A stretch of 64,000 bases of DNA from an uncultured Flavobacteriaceae bacterium (GTDB lineage: Bacteria > Bacteroidota > Bacteroidia > Flavobacteriales > Flavobacteriaceae), in NCBI GenBank assembly GCA_943789455.1, contig CALSUE010000003.1, positions 62,001 to 126,000 on the forward strand, written 5' to 3'. Position 1 is the first letter of the stretch. Each line of letters opens with the position of its first letter. Positions 9,229-19,125 of this stretch are shown here, one piece after another. Made by a program: the position numbers and the translations under genes. The notes under the pieces are model-generated. The model made no database searches. It saw nothing but the letters and a program-made list of their open reading frames with translations, and was not told the DNA's origin.

Positions 9229-9756
9229 TTAATGCTTATCTACTACGTTAATTTCTACAGCTCCAGTTTCATTTAATAATGCTGTTAATTCTTCTTCATT
9301 ATCATGAAGTTCAATTTCCATTAAAAAATGATCATCTGTAGTTCTTGGGTCTGGATTTTCTGCTTTTTTAAATGGCCAAATTCTACTTCTCATGTAAAAT
9401 GTAATTACCATTAAGTGTGCAGCAAAAAAGACAGTTAATTCAAACATTATTGGCACAAAAGCAGGCATATTTTCTGCCCAACTAAAACTTGGCTTTCCTC
9501 CAATGTCTTGAGGCCAATCTGCAATCATAGTATAATAAGTTAACCATATCGCTATTCCTAATCCAGTAATACCATACATGAAAGATGTAATGGCTATTCT
9601 AGTTGGTGCTAAACCCATGGCTTTGTCTAATCCGTGAACAGGAAAAGGACAAAATACTTCTTCGATATGATGATTTGCTGCTTTTACTTTCTTAACAGCA
9701 TCAAGTACAACTTCATCATCATTATAAAATGCGTGAATTACTTTACTACTACTCAT
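9229..9756 (-). CDS. actD: alternative complex III subunit ActD (DUF3341)
   Basis: A 175-residue protein with a cytoplasmic N-terminal domain (residues 1-55, including VFCPFPVHGLDKAMGL), two membrane helices (about 57-80 and 99-120) and a short acidic C-terminus. This matches the DUF3341/ActD family, a structural subunit of alternative complex III that carries no cofactor. Its start overlaps the end of actC by 8 bases and actE follows 3 bp later, so translation is probably coupled. Confidence 0.93.
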   Translation of the reverse strand: MSSSKVIHAFYNDDEVVLDAVKKVKAANHHIEEVFCPFPVHGLDKAMGLAPTRIAITSFMYGITGLGIAIWLTYYTMIADWPQDIGGKPSFSWAENMPAFVPIMFELTVFFAAHLMVITFYMRSRIWPFKKAENPDPRTTDDHFLMEIELHDNEEELTALLNETGAVEINVVDKH

Positions 9757-11143
9757 GATTATCGTCTCTTAATTTTTTATAACTCTCACCTGAAGATTTC
9801 AAGATTGTTTTTACTTCTGCTTGAGCAATCACAGGAAATGTTCTTGCATACAATAAAAATAAAACAAAAAAGAATCCAATGGTTCCTATAAATATTCCTA
9901 CATCTACAAATGTGGGCTCAAAGCGCCACCATGTTGATGGTAAATGTCCTTTACTTAATACTATGGCAATAATATCAAAACGCTCAAACCACATTCCTAT
10001 GTTAATGGCAATAGAGATTAAGAAAGACCAGATAAAACTTCTTCTTATTTTTTTAATCCAAAGTAATTGTGGTGTCAAAATATTGAAAATAATTAACGAC
10101 CAGAAGGCCCATGCATAAGGTCCGGTTGCAGATCCTATAGATAAATACGTATAATCTTCATATTGAGACCCAGTATACCATGCAATAAAAAATTCTGTTG
10201 CGTAAGCTACGGCTACAATACCACCTGTTAGAATGATAACTATGTTCATATATTCTACGTGTAAACGCGTAATGTATGCTTCAAGGTTGGTTACTTTACG
10301 CATAATCCCTAATAGGGTTTGTACCATAGCAAATCCTGAAAAAATTGCTCCTGCTACAAAATAAGGTGGAAAAATTGTTGAGTGCCATCCTGGATTGATA
10401 GACGTTGCAAAATCCATTGATACAATAGTGTGAACTGAAAGTACTAATGGTGTTGCTAATCCAGCTAATACCAATGATACTTCTTCAAATCTTTGCCAGT
10501 CTTTTGCTCTACCAGACCATCCAAAAGATAATAAAGAATAAATTTTCTTTTGAAAAGGTTTTACTGCTCTGTCACGTATCATAGCAAAATCAGGTAATAA
10601 TCCTGTCCACCAGAATACTAATGACACGGAAAGATATGTTGAAATTGCAAATACATCCCACAGCAATGGAGAATTAAAGTTTACCCATAATGATCCAAAT
10701 TGATTTGGAATAGGTAATACCCAATAGGCATTCCAAGGACGTCCCATGTGAATAATTGGAAATAAACCAGCTTGAAAAACGGCAAATATTGTCATTGCTT
10801 CTGCAGAACGATTAATTGCCATTCTCCACTTTTGACGAAATAATAACAATACTGCTGAGATTAATGTTCCAGCGTGTCCTATACCTACCCACCATACAAA
10901 GTTGGTAATATCCCAAGCCCATCCAATGTTCTTGCTTAATCCCCAAACTCCAATTCCAGTTCCAACAGTATAAAAGATACAACCAAACCCCCATAACATA
11001 GCGGATAAGGAAATATAAAATGCTATATACCAGTTTTTATTTGCCTTACCTTCTATAGGTTTAGCAATATCTTCAGTAATATCATGGTAACTTTTGTGAC
11101 CTAATATTAAGGGCTCTCTAATGGGTGCTTCGTAATGAGACAT
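9749..11143 (-). CDS. actC: alternative complex III subunit ActC (NrfD/PsrC family, menaquinol-binding)
   Basis: A 464-residue NrfD/PsrC-like polytopic membrane protein with about ten hydrophobic helices. The N-terminal segment REPLILGHKSYHDITEDIA is typical of flavobacterial ActC. In the solved complexes ActC holds the quinol oxidation site near the periplasmic side and passes electrons to the ActB iron-sulfur clusters; that function is taken from the family. It sits 21 bp after actB and overlaps actD by 8 bases. Confidence 0.95.
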   Translation of the reverse strand: MSHYEAPIREPLILGHKSYHDITEDIAKPIEGKANKNWYIAFYISLSAMLWGFGCIFYTVGTGIGVWGLSKNIGWAWDITNFVWWVGIGHAGTLISAVLLLFRQKWRMAINRSAEAMTIFAVFQAGLFPIIHMGRPWNAYWVLPIPNQFGSLWVNFNSPLLWDVFAISTYLSVSLVFWWTGLLPDFAMIRDRAVKPFQKKIYSLLSFGWSGRAKDWQRFEEVSLVLAGLATPLVLSVHTIVSMDFATSINPGWHSTIFPPYFVAGAIFSGFAMVQTLLGIMRKVTNLEAYITRLHVEYMNIVIILTGGIVAVAYATEFFIAWYTGSQYEDYTYLSIGSATGPYAWAFWSLIIFNILTPQLLWIKKIRRSFIWSFLISIAINIGMWFERFDIIAIVLSKGHLPSTWWRFEPTFVDVGIFIGTIGFFFVLFLLYARTFPVIAQAEVKTILKSSGESYKKLRDDNHE

Positions 11144-11164
11144 ATGATATATCTTAAATTTTAA

Positions 11165-14100
11165 TTACGCTTCGTTTGTATTTCTAACCTTCACTTGATA
11201 TACTACATTCGGTTTCGTTTGTAGATAATCTAATACGTGATAAGCTCTTTTATCTGCTGCTAATTTTACAACTTCTTCTTCTGCATTATTTACATCTCCA
11301 AAAGCTAACGCTCCTGTTGTACATGCATCTGAACAAGCTGTAGAGAATTCTCCTGTAGCTACCTTTCTTCCTTCTTTCTTCGCTTCTAAAATAGTAGCCT
11401 GTGTCATTTGAATACACATAGAACATTTTTCCATAACTCCTCTAGAACGAACAACCACATCTGGATTTAAAACCATTTTTCCGAAGCTATTGTTCATGTT
11501 AAAGTCGAACTCGTTATTATCTGAATAACTAAACCAGTTAAAACGACGAACTCTATACGGACAGTTGTTTGCACAATATCTAGTCCCTACACATCTGTTA
11601 TAGGTCATTTGATTTTGTCCTTGACGCCCATGTGTTGTTGCCGCTACAGGACAAACCGTCTCACATGGAGCATGGTTACAGTGCTGGCACATCATTGGTT
11701 GAAAAGCAACTTGTGGATTTTCTGCTTCAGTTTCAAGAGCTGCGTACATATCACCATCTCCTAAACCTAAACTATCTTTTGCAAACTCTCTAATAGATTG
11801 CGAGTTTGGTTCTTTATTGTAAACTTCGTTAAACTGCTCTTCAACACCTGAAGAATAATAACGATCAATACGCAACCAGTGCATATCTCTACCTACTCTA
11901 ACTTCATTTTTTCCTACAACTGGAACATTATTCTCTGCATGACAGGCTACAACACAAGATCCACAACCTGTACATGAGGTTAAATCTATGGATAAGTTAA
12001 AATGATGTCCTATTTCTCTGTTATGTTCTTCCCATAAATCAATAGACTTTGCTTCAACTTCTTGATGATCATAAGAAACCATAGCTGGAACATTCCAACC
12101 GTTTTTATGATCTTTTGGGTCTATAGTTTTGTAATCTTTTAAAGTCGTTTCCTTTAAAATATCATGTCTTCCAGCAATTGTTTTTTGTACTTGAGTACAA
12201 GCAAACTCATGAACAGCTCCTGAGGTTTTCTCAATAGTAACACCAAATTGAACATTATTAGCTTTTGAGTAAAGCTTGTAAGCATTAACACCTACTTGCA
12301 TATCTTCTTTCAAATTGGTTTTTCTACCATATCCTAGAGCCAACCCTAAAGAACCAGATGCCTGACCTGGTTGAATCATTACTGGGATATTTTCTAAAGA
12401 AACACCATTAACGGTGATGGTAGCATAATTACCATTGATTGCCCCATTATCTTTTACTGGGTTTGTAAAGCCTAGTTCTCTAGCATCTGCAATAGAAATA
12501 GTTACATAGTTATCCCAAGCAGCTCTTGTGATTGGATCTGGGAACTCTTGCAACCAAGGATTGTTTGCTTGTTTTCCATCTCCTAAGGCTATTGATGAGA
12601 ATAAAGTTAATTCAAAAGCTGATGCTTTAGTTGCTTTAACTAAATCGATAGCTGCTGAATCTATTGAAATTGAATTCTTTGAAACTTTATTTGAAACTTC
12701 TTTTGTGAAGAATCCGTCATGTAATGCTTGATTCCATGAACTTCCATCTAAGATGTTTGATGACCAATATCCTTTTAAATAATCATGATAAGAAATTGAA
12801 TTACCTGACCATTTTAATAATACTTCTTGAAATTGAGCTGTATTAAATAATTTTTGAATAGTAGGCTGAACTAATCCATAGTTCCCTTTGGTTACCATTA
12901 CATCTCCCCAAGATTCTAAGAAATGAGTTATTGGCAATGTGTATTGAGTAGAGTTTGCGGTAGCGTCATTTTGAATTGACATGGCTACTGACAACTCTAA
13001 TTTTTTTAATGACTCAGCAAATTCTGAACCTACAGATAAATTATATACAGGGTCTACATTATAAGTAAGTAATCCTTTTACTTTACCAGCTTTCATGTCG
13101 GCAACAACTTGAGCTAGTTCTGTTTCGTTTCCTTTTCTAATATGCAATGGATTAGCTGCATCAAATACAATACTTTTTAGAGCCTCATTGATAGCAAAAG
13201 CAATTAGCTGTGCATTTTTATCTGAAGATCCAGATACTACAACTCCGTGTGAACCAGATTTCTTTAACGCTGCTGCAACATCTTTAATATGAGCATCTAC
13301 TGGTGTAGATTTAGATGGTAAATTAGCCCCAGTAATCGTATTGTATAAATTAAGTAAAGCAAAAACTTGATCTGAAGGCTTTGTAACTACTCGCTTATCT
13401 GCATTTGCTCCAGTTAAAGACATGTTAGCCTCAAACTGAACCAAGTAAGACATGTGACCTGAATCTGGATTTCTACTAGCAGCGTAACCTTTTTCAAATC
13501 CCCCTTGCCAATCACCTATAAAGTCTGCACCAAATGAAACTATGGTATGAGCTTTATCAAAATGATAATTTGGGATTGCTCTTTCACCAAACATAGCTTC
13601 AAAAGCATCTGCTGTTCCACTTTCAGAAATGGCATCATAAGCAACATGCTTAATATTTGGGTAAGCTCTTGTAAATTCTAAAATAAGTTGTTCTGTAGAA
13701 GGACTTGCTAATGTTCCAGTTAACAAAACTACCGGTTGGTTAGCTTCTTTTAACTGAGTTAAAGCTGCTCCAATTTCATTATGAGCTGTATTCCAAGAAA
13801 TAGTGTTTTCACCTTTTTTTGGCTCTTTCAGTCTTAATTGCTCATCATACAAAGATAAAACTGCTGCTTGAACTCTGGCATTTGTAGTTCCATTAGCATC
13901 TTTGTTTGGCATAATTAATATTGGACGACCTTCTCGTGTTTTAACTAACACATTTGCAAAGTCGAAACCATCAGCAATCGTACTTGCATACCAATCTGCA
14001 ACACCTAAGATAGTATCGTTTGGTTTTACAACATAAGGAATTGATTTTTTAACAGGACCTTCACAGGCTGCCATAGTTGCAGCTGCAGTTGTAAACCCAA

Positions 14101-14272
14101 CATACTTTAAGAAATCTCTTCTAGATGTAGATGAGTTTTCTAATGTTTTCTTATCTCCTAAAAATTCATCTGTAGGAATTTCTTCTACAAATTCATTTTT
14201 ACTTAGCGTTTCAACAATAGAACTATCTCTCAGTTCCTCAACACTTTGCCAGTATTTTTTGTTTGAAGCCAT
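11165..14272 (-). CDS. actB: alternative complex III subunit ActB (molybdopterin-like domain plus iron-sulfur domain)
   Basis: A 1035-residue periplasmic subunit. Residues 50-60 hold a twin-arginine motif (SRRDFLKYVGF) followed by a hydrophobic stretch and C70, so Tat export is likely. A large domain related to molybdopterin oxidoreductases follows; in this complex it is known to carry no molybdenum cofactor. The last roughly 260 residues are a ferredoxin-like domain with four cysteine groups: CTGCGSCVVAC, CQHCNHAPCETVC, CVGTRYCANNC and CSMCIQ. These bind the clusters that carry electrons from quinol (ActC) towards the ActA hemes. The gene is the fusion type (B1 and B2 in one chain). It lies 27 bp after actA. 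Confidence 0.96.
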   Translation of the reverse strand: MASNKKYWQSVEELRDSSIVETLSKNEFVEEIPTDEFLGDKKTLENSSTSRRDFLKYVGFTTAAATMAACEGPVKKSIPYVVKPNDTILGVADWYASTIADGFDFANVLVKTREGRPILIMPNKDANGTTNARVQAAVLSLYDEQLRLKEPKKGENTISWNTAHNEIGAALTQLKEANQPVVLLTGTLASPSTEQLILEFTRAYPNIKHVAYDAISESGTADAFEAMFGERAIPNYHFDKAHTIVSFGADFIGDWQGGFEKGYAASRNPDSGHMSYLVQFEANMSLTGANADKRVVTKPSDQVFALLNLYNTITGANLPSKSTPVDAHIKDVAAALKKSGSHGVVVSGSSDKNAQLIAFAINEALKSIVFDAANPLHIRKGNETELAQVVADMKAGKVKGLLTYNVDPVYNLSVGSEFAESLKKLELSVAMSIQNDATANSTQYTLPITHFLESWGDVMVTKGNYGLVQPTIQKLFNTAQFQEVLLKWSGNSISYHDYLKGYWSSNILDGSSWNQALHDGFFTKEVSNKVSKNSISIDSAAIDLVKATKASAFELTLFSSIALGDGKQANNPWLQEFPDPITRAAWDNYVTISIADARELGFTNPVKDNGAINGNYATITVNGVSLENIPVMIQPGQASGSLGLALGYGRKTNLKEDMQVGVNAYKLYSKANNVQFGVTIEKTSGAVHEFACTQVQKTIAGRHDILKETTLKDYKTIDPKDHKNGWNVPAMVSYDHQEVEAKSIDLWEEHNREIGHHFNLSIDLTSCTGCGSCVVACHAENNVPVVGKNEVRVGRDMHWLRIDRYYSSGVEEQFNEVYNKEPNSQSIREFAKDSLGLGDGDMYAALETEAENPQVAFQPMMCQHCNHAPCETVCPVAATTHGRQGQNQMTYNRCVGTRYCANNCPYRVRRFNWFSYSDNNEFDFNMNNSFGKMVLNPDVVVRSRGVMEKCSMCIQMTQATILEAKKEGRKVATGEFSTACSDACTTGALAFGDVNNAEEEVVKLAADKRAYHVLDYLQTKPNVVYQVKVRNTNEA

Positions 14273-14299
14273 TTATATAGAATTTATCTTCTTAATTTG

Positions 14300-15598
14300 T
14301 TAATGATGACATTTACCACATTCTATTCCACCTAACTGAGCTATGGTTACTTCTTTAGTACCATACTTCTCTGCTAATTGTTTGTGAATTTTCTCGTAAT
14401 AAGGATTTCCTTTTAAATCTACGTTTGTTTCTCTATGACAGTCTATACACCATCCCATAGTAAGTGGTGAATACTGATACATCTCATCCATTTCTTCAAC
14501 TGGTCCATGACATTGCTTACAATCTACACCTGCAACAGTAACATGTTGTGCGTGAACAAAATTCACGTGATCAGGCAAATTGTGAATACGCACCCATTTA
14601 ATTGGCTTTGTTTCACCTGTATATTCTAGATTTTCCGCATCCCATCCTGCAGCATCGTATATCTTTTGGATTTCTTTGTCTAGTTCATTCTTTCTTAAAA
14701 TCACGCCATTATATTCAACCTCTGTTCCTTCAGCTACTTCCGCAATGTTTTGATGACAATTCATACATACATTTACAGAGGGTATTCCAGAATGTTTACT
14801 GTGTTTTGCTGAGGAGTGACAATACTGACAATCAACTTTGTTTTCTCCAGCATGAATTTTATGTGAAAAGGCTATTGGTTGAACAGGTTGATAACCTTGA
14901 TCTACACCAACACTAAATAATGTTCCAAAACCTATATAGGCAGAAGTTAATAGTAAGAATATCACCCCTACCACATGTAAAAATGTATTTTGTTGGATTG
15001 CTGCCCAGACTTCTTTAAGTGCTCCTAGAGAACCAGGTGTTTTTGGTGCTCCTTGTAATTCGCTTATTGTTTTTAATAGGGTTGCAATGATTAAAAAAGC
15101 ACAAATAATAACGGCTGCTAAAATAGATATCACCCAACCTGGGGCTTCATTCTGACCTCCTGATGAGACAACTGCTCCTGCCGCAACAACTGGTTTTGGG
15201 TTACCTACCTCAGTATAATAAAGTATGTCATCTATTTGAGTATCTGAAAGCTGTGGAAAAGCAGACATAACACTACCATTATATTCGTTAAAAATAGCAA
15301 TAGCATCTCTATCTCCTGAAGCTCTTAGGGCTGCATTGTTTTTTATCCAAGCTTTTAACCACTCATTCTCTCTTCTTTCAGTAACGCCTGCAAGAGCAGG
15401 GCCAATCAATTTCCTGTCTAACTTATGACAAGAGGCACAAAGATTGTTGTATAATTTTCTACCCTCTTTTTGACGAGCAGCATCAACAACATCTTGTGCA
15501 ATAGCTGAAAAACTTAAAGAAAATAATAATAGAAATGTAAAACTCTTAAGAAATACGGTGGTTAGTCTTTTGTGTAGGTATACACTTTTCATATTCAC
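14300..15598 (-). CDS. actA: alternative complex III multiheme cytochrome c subunit ActA (six heme motifs)
   Basis: A 432-residue protein and first gene of the act-cox operon. A signal peptide ending near SAIAQ (residue 35) leads into a cytochrome c domain with CASCH (54-58). Two hydrophobic helices follow (about 155-177 and 205-228), then a pentaheme c7/c3-like domain with CXXCH motifs at 257, 278, 360, 384 and 427. The last five fit the classical pentaheme ActA; the first is an additional N-terminal monoheme domain. ActA accepts electrons from ActB clusters and relays them to the terminal oxidase or a soluble carrier. A possible -7 element (15675-15682) lies upstream and could drive the whole operon. 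ATG at 15598 gives MNMKSVYL; ATG at 15592 is an equally good start. Confidence 0.94.
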   Translation of the reverse strand: MNMKSVYLHKRLTTVFLKSFTFLLLFSLSFSAIAQDVVDAARQKEGRKLYNNLCASCHKLDRKLIGPALAGVTERRENEWLKAWIKNNAALRASGDRDAIAIFNEYNGSVMSAFPQLSDTQIDDILYYTEVGNPKPVVAAGAVVSSGGQNEAPGWVISILAAVIICAFLIIATLLKTISELQGAPKTPGSLGALKEVWAAIQQNTFLHVVGVIFLLLTSAYIGFGTLFSVGVDQGYQPVQPIAFSHKIHAGENKVDCQYCHSSAKHSKHSGIPSVNVCMNCHQNIAEVAEGTEVEYNGVILRKNELDKEIQKIYDAAGWDAENLEYTGETKPIKWVRIHNLPDHVNFVHAQHVTVAGVDCKQCHGPVEEMDEMYQYSPLTMGWCIDCHRETNVDLKGNPYYEKIHKQLAEKYGTKEVTIAQLGGIECGKCHH

Positions 15599-15674
15599 AA
15601 ACTATTTATTTAGTATCAATTTACTATAATTCTGACTAAAATTCGACTCAAAAAACGAGTCTCAATTAGAAGCA

Positions 15675-15711
15675 CAAAAGTACTACATATATGTAAATTT
15701 TGAAATGTCAA
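15675..15711 (-). promoter_or_regulatory. possible promoter of the act-cox operon
   Basis: On the minus strand TACTTTTG (15675-15682) fits the -7 consensus TAnnTTTG, and TTTGAC with its TTG at 15709-15711 lies 26 bp upstream, slightly beyond the usual spacing. The predicted leader before actA is about 70 bases. The spacing makes this a weak call. Confidence 0.35.
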
Positions 15712-15756
15712 AGAGCTGTTAAATATTAATTTATATTTGTTCTAAATAAGGCTGTT

Positions 15757-15790
15757 TTGCAATATATTTATGATGAAGTTGTTAACTTTG
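15757..15790 (+). promoter_or_regulatory. possible promoter of the SPOR gene
   Basis: TAACTTTG (15783-15790) matches TAnnTTTG, with TTG at 15757-15759 and a 23-bp spacer, at the long end of the usual range. Transcription would begin about 10 bases before the ATG at 15807. Confidence 0.45.
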
Positions 15791-15806
15791 TGACGTCAAT
15801 ATTTTT

Positions 15807-16175
15807 ATGAAAAAATCAAAATTTACAATGTGTATTTTTTTAGTGGTTGTATTAACCACTAATTTCACCTATTCTCAATCAAAAAAATCTGACAACACTT
15901 TAATTAAAGAACTTATTTCAAAGAAAAAAAGTTTTAATAAAGAGTTTGGTTATGGCTTTAGAATTCAGTTATATAATGGAAATGAGGCGGTTGCGATAAA
16001 AACAATGAGGAAATTTAAATCTGATTTCCCTGACATTGAGACACATCTTGAATACAAGCAGCCAGAATGGAAAACACAAGTTGGATTTTATAAAACTAAA
16101 CTAGAGGCTGACAGGGCATTACTAAACTTTAAAAGAAAATATCAGAGCGCAATTGTAATTCCGTTAGGAAAGTAA
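15807..16175 (+). CDS. secreted SPOR domain-containing protein
   Basis: A 122-residue protein with a signal peptide (cleavage probably after TYSQ, near residue 24). The mature part contains a C-terminal SPOR-like fold: GFRIQLYNGNEAVAIKTMRKF begins the domain, and YKQPEWKTQVGFYKTKLEADRALLNFK matches its second half. SPOR domains bind peptidoglycan lacking stem peptides, often near division sites. It is transcribed alone, between the divergent act operon and the convergent rimP-nusA-infB operon, and shares a bidirectional terminator with infB. Confidence 0.82.
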   Translation: MKKSKFTMCIFLVVVLTTNFTYSQSKKSDNTLIKELISKKKSFNKEFGYGFRIQLYNGNEAVAIKTMRKFKSDFPDIETHLEYKQPEWKTQVGFYKTKLEADRALLNFKRKYQSAIVIPLGK

Positions 16176-16190
16176 TAATATTTATAAATA

Positions 16191-16224
16191 AAAAAAAGCC
16201 TTGATTAAAACAAGGCTTTTTTTT
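16191..16224. terminator. bidirectional intrinsic terminator (SPOR gene / infB)
   Basis: A perfect stem with a GCCTTG/CAAGGC core is flanked by A and T runs and closes on a 7-base loop. It lies between two converging genes, the SPOR gene ending at 16175 and infB ending at 16230, and has a T-run on both strands, so it can serve both. Confidence 0.88.
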
Positions 16225-16229
16225 TGATT

Positions 16230-19076
16230 TTATTTTAATTTTTTCTTGACAGCTACTTCTTGATAAGCCTCTACAGAATCTCCCATAACGATGTCGTTAT
16301 AATTTTTAATTTGAAGACCACAGTCATACCCTTTGGCAACTTCTTTTACATCATCTTTAAATCTTTTTAAAGAAGTTAATTCTCCGTCATGAACTACAAT
16401 ACCGTCACGAATAATTCTAATTTTAGAATTTCTAAATATTTTACCATTCATCACCATACAACCTGCAATATTTCCAACTTTAGAAATTTTATAAACCTCT
16501 CTAATTTCTACAGTTCCTGTTACCTCTTCTTTCATTTCTGGAGATAACATTCCTTCCATAGCATCTTTAAGATCATTAATGGCATCATAAATAATAGAGT
16601 ACGTTCTTATATCTACTTCTTCTCTATCTGCAATTATTCTTGCATTAGATTGTGGACGAACATTAAAACCAACAATGATAGCATCTGAGGCAGTTGCTAA
16701 TAAAACATCTGATTCTGTAATTGCTCCTACACCTTTATGTAAGATGTTAACTTGTATTTCTTCAGTTGATAATTTCTGGAAAGAATCTGTAAGCGCTTCC
16801 ACAGAACCATCTACATCTCCTTTTAAAATAATGTTTAATTCTTTGAAATCTCCTAAGGCAATTCTTCTTCCTATCTCAGCAAGTGTTAGTGTTTTCTGAG
16901 TTCTAACAGATTGCTCTCTTTGAAGTTGAGATCTTTTAGATGCAATTTGCTTCGCTTCTCTTTCGTCATCAAATACATTAAATTTATCTCCTGCTTGTGG
17001 AGCTCCGTCTAATCCTAAGATAGAAACCGGAGTTGATGGCCCAGCTTGATCAACATTATTTCCTTTGTCATCAAACATGGCTTTTACCTTACCACTATTT
17101 TTACCCGCTAGAATATAGTCCCCTATTTTTAAGGTTCCAGCCTGGACTAATATTGTTGTAACATAACCTCTACCCTTATCTAATTGTGCTTCAACTACTG
17201 CACCAATTGCATTTTTATTTGGATTAGATTTTAATTCTAAAATTTCAGCTTCCAGTAATACTTTTTCTAATAATTCAGGAATTCCTTCACCTGTTTTTGC
17301 TGAAATATCTTGTGATTGAATACTTCCTCCCCATTCTTCAATTAACAAATTCATTGAAGATAATTGAGTTTTAACATTGTCAGGGTTCGCGTTTGGCTTA
17401 TCAATTTTATTGATTGCAAAAATAATTGGAACACCAGCAGCTTGTGCGTGAGATATCGCCTCTTTTGTTTGAGGCATCACATCATCATCTGCAGCAGCTA
17501 CAATAATAACCAAGTCTGTAACCTGAGCACCACGTGCACGCATGGCTGTAAATGCCTCGTGTCCTGGTGTATCTAGAAATGCTATTTTCTGATCTCCTAC
17601 ATTAACAGAATATGCTCCAATGTGCTGAGTAATTCCTCCTGATTCACCTTCAATAACATTTGCTTTTCTAATATAATCTAACAGTGAAGTTTTTCCGTGA
17701 TCAACATGCCCCATTACAGTAATAATAGGTGCTCGACCTACTAGGTCTTCTGGCTTATCTACAACTTCTTCAATTGATTCTTCTACTTCTGCCCCAACAA
17801 ATTCTACAGTATGATCAAATTCTTCAGCTACGATTTTAAGAGTTTCGGCATCTAAACGCTGATTCATCGTTACCATCATTCCTAACATCATACATGCAGA
17901 AATAATTTCTGTAACAGCCACTTCCATCATGGTAGCAACTTCACTTACAGTAACAAACTCAGTAACTTTTAAGACCTTTGCCCCTAGTACCTGTGCTTCA
18001 GTTTCAGCATCTGATAATTCTCTGTGAGCATCTCTTTTGTTTCTTCTATATTTAGCGCCTTTTCCTTTAGAGGATTTTCCTTGAAGTTTCTCAAGGGTTT
18101 CTCTAACCTGTTTTTGTACTTCTGCTTCTGTTAGCTCTCTTTTAACAGGGGCAGGTCTTCTTTGAGCATTTCCACCTCTAGGCCCTCCAGATCTTGCTGA
18201 ACCTGGTCTTGTTCCGCCTGGCCTTCCTACTCCTGAAGTTCTATTTTGACTACCTTGACCAGGTGATCCTGGTTTACTAATCCTTTTCCTTTTTCTTTTA
18301 GAAGCATCACTTTTGGCTGTTGCTTTTGATTTATCTTCAGGTTTCTTCTTAGCCTTTTCAAATTGCTTAAGATCAATTTTTTTACCTGTTAACTTTGGGC
18401 CATCAAGTTTTTTATATTGTGTCTTTATGGTTTCTGATTGCTCAGAAGATTCAGTAGACTCAGTTTCTTCAGTTTTCTCGGATACAACCTCAGGTTTTGA
18501 CTCTACAACTTCTGGTTTTTCAGAAATAGTTTCTTTTTGTTCAGAAGATTCAGACGGATTTTCATCTGTTTTTTGAGAAATTTCTTGCACCTCCTTTTTC
18601 TTGGCTTGACTAACATCAGCTACTACAGCTTCTTTTTTGTCATCCTCACCCTCAGTTTTTTGTTTAACAACAGGGTCGTTTTTAGTTTCAGCTTTTTTTG
18701 GATCAATATCTATCTTCCCTACAGTTTTAATTTGAAGCTTTTCTGCTTTGGCTCTTAATATTTCTGCTTTAGCTCTTAATACTTCTTCTTTCTTTTCTTC
18801 TTCTAGCCTCTTTCTTTCAATCTTAGCCTCTAACTCAAGCCTAATAGCCTCTTTCTCTTTTCGTTTTTCTTCACCAACTTCCTTAGATGCTGCTTTTTTG
18901 TTGGCATCTGTTTCAAAACCGTCTTGAAGTATCTGATAAATTTCACTTGATATTTTTGTAGTAGGTCTTGCTTCGATTTGTTGACCGTTTTTTGCAAGAT
19001 ATTCTACAGCTCTATCAAGAGAAATATTTAATTCTCTCAGCACCTTATTAAGCCTCACTGTTCTACTTTCCGACAT
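16230..19076 (-). CDS. infB: translation initiation factor IF-2
   Basis: A 948-residue GTPase that brings initiator tRNA to the 30S subunit. The N-terminal IF2_N domain (residues 1-45) is followed by a long Lys/Glu-rich, low-complexity linker (about 60-330, with a Gly/Arg-rich stretch near 265-310). The G domain starts near residue 455 with GHVDHGKTS, then [16 protein letters not shown] and NKIDKP. Domains II-IV with the fMet-tRNA-binding C-terminus complete the protein. It is last in the rimP-nusA-infB operon, a gene order conserved across bacteria, 49 bp after nusA, and ends at a bidirectional terminator. Confidence 0.97.
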   Translation of the reverse strand: MSESRTVRLNKVLRELNISLDRAVEYLAKNGQQIEARPTTKISSEIYQILQDGFETDANKKAASKEVGEEKRKEKEAIRLELEAKIERKRLEEEKKEEVLRAKAEILRAKAEKLQIKTVGKIDIDPKKAETKNDPVVKQKTEGEDDKKEAVVADVSQAKKKEVQEISQKTDENPSESSEQKETISEKPEVVESKPEVVSEKTEETESTESSEQSETIKTQYKKLDGPKLTGKKIDLKQFEKAKKKPEDKSKATAKSDASKRKRKRISKPGSPGQGSQNRTSGVGRPGGTRPGSARSGGPRGGNAQRRPAPVKRELTEAEVQKQVRETLEKLQGKSSKGKGAKYRRNKRDAHRELSDAETEAQVLGAKVLKVTEFVTVSEVATMMEVAVTEIISACMMLGMMVTMNQRLDAETLKIVAEEFDHTVEFVGAEVEESIEEVVDKPEDLVGRAPIITVMGHVDHGKTSLLDYIRKANVIEGESGGITQHIGAYSVNVGDQKIAFLDTPGHEAFTAMRARGAQVTDLVIIVAAADDDVMPQTKEAISHAQAAGVPIIFAINKIDKPNANPDNVKTQLSSMNLLIEEWGGSIQSQDISAKTGEGIPELLEKVLLEAEILELKSNPNKNAIGAVVEAQLDKGRGYVTTILVQAGTLKIGDYILAGKNSGKVKAMFDDKGNNVDQAGPSTPVSILGLDGAPQAGDKFNVFDDEREAKQIASKRSQLQREQSVRTQKTLTLAEIGRRIALGDFKELNIILKGDVDGSVEALTDSFQKLSTEEIQVNILHKGVGAITESDVLLATASDAIIVGFNVRPQSNARIIADREEVDIRTYSIIYDAINDLKDAMEGMLSPEMKEEVTGTVEIREVYKISKVGNIAGCMVMNGKIFRNSKIRIIRDGIVVHDGELTSLKRFKDDVKEVAKGYDCGLQIKNYNDIVMGDSVEAYQEVAVKKKLK

Positions 19077-19125
19077 ATACCCTTGTTATCCTTTTATTTA
19101 TAAAAGTATTATTTTTTATTGATAA

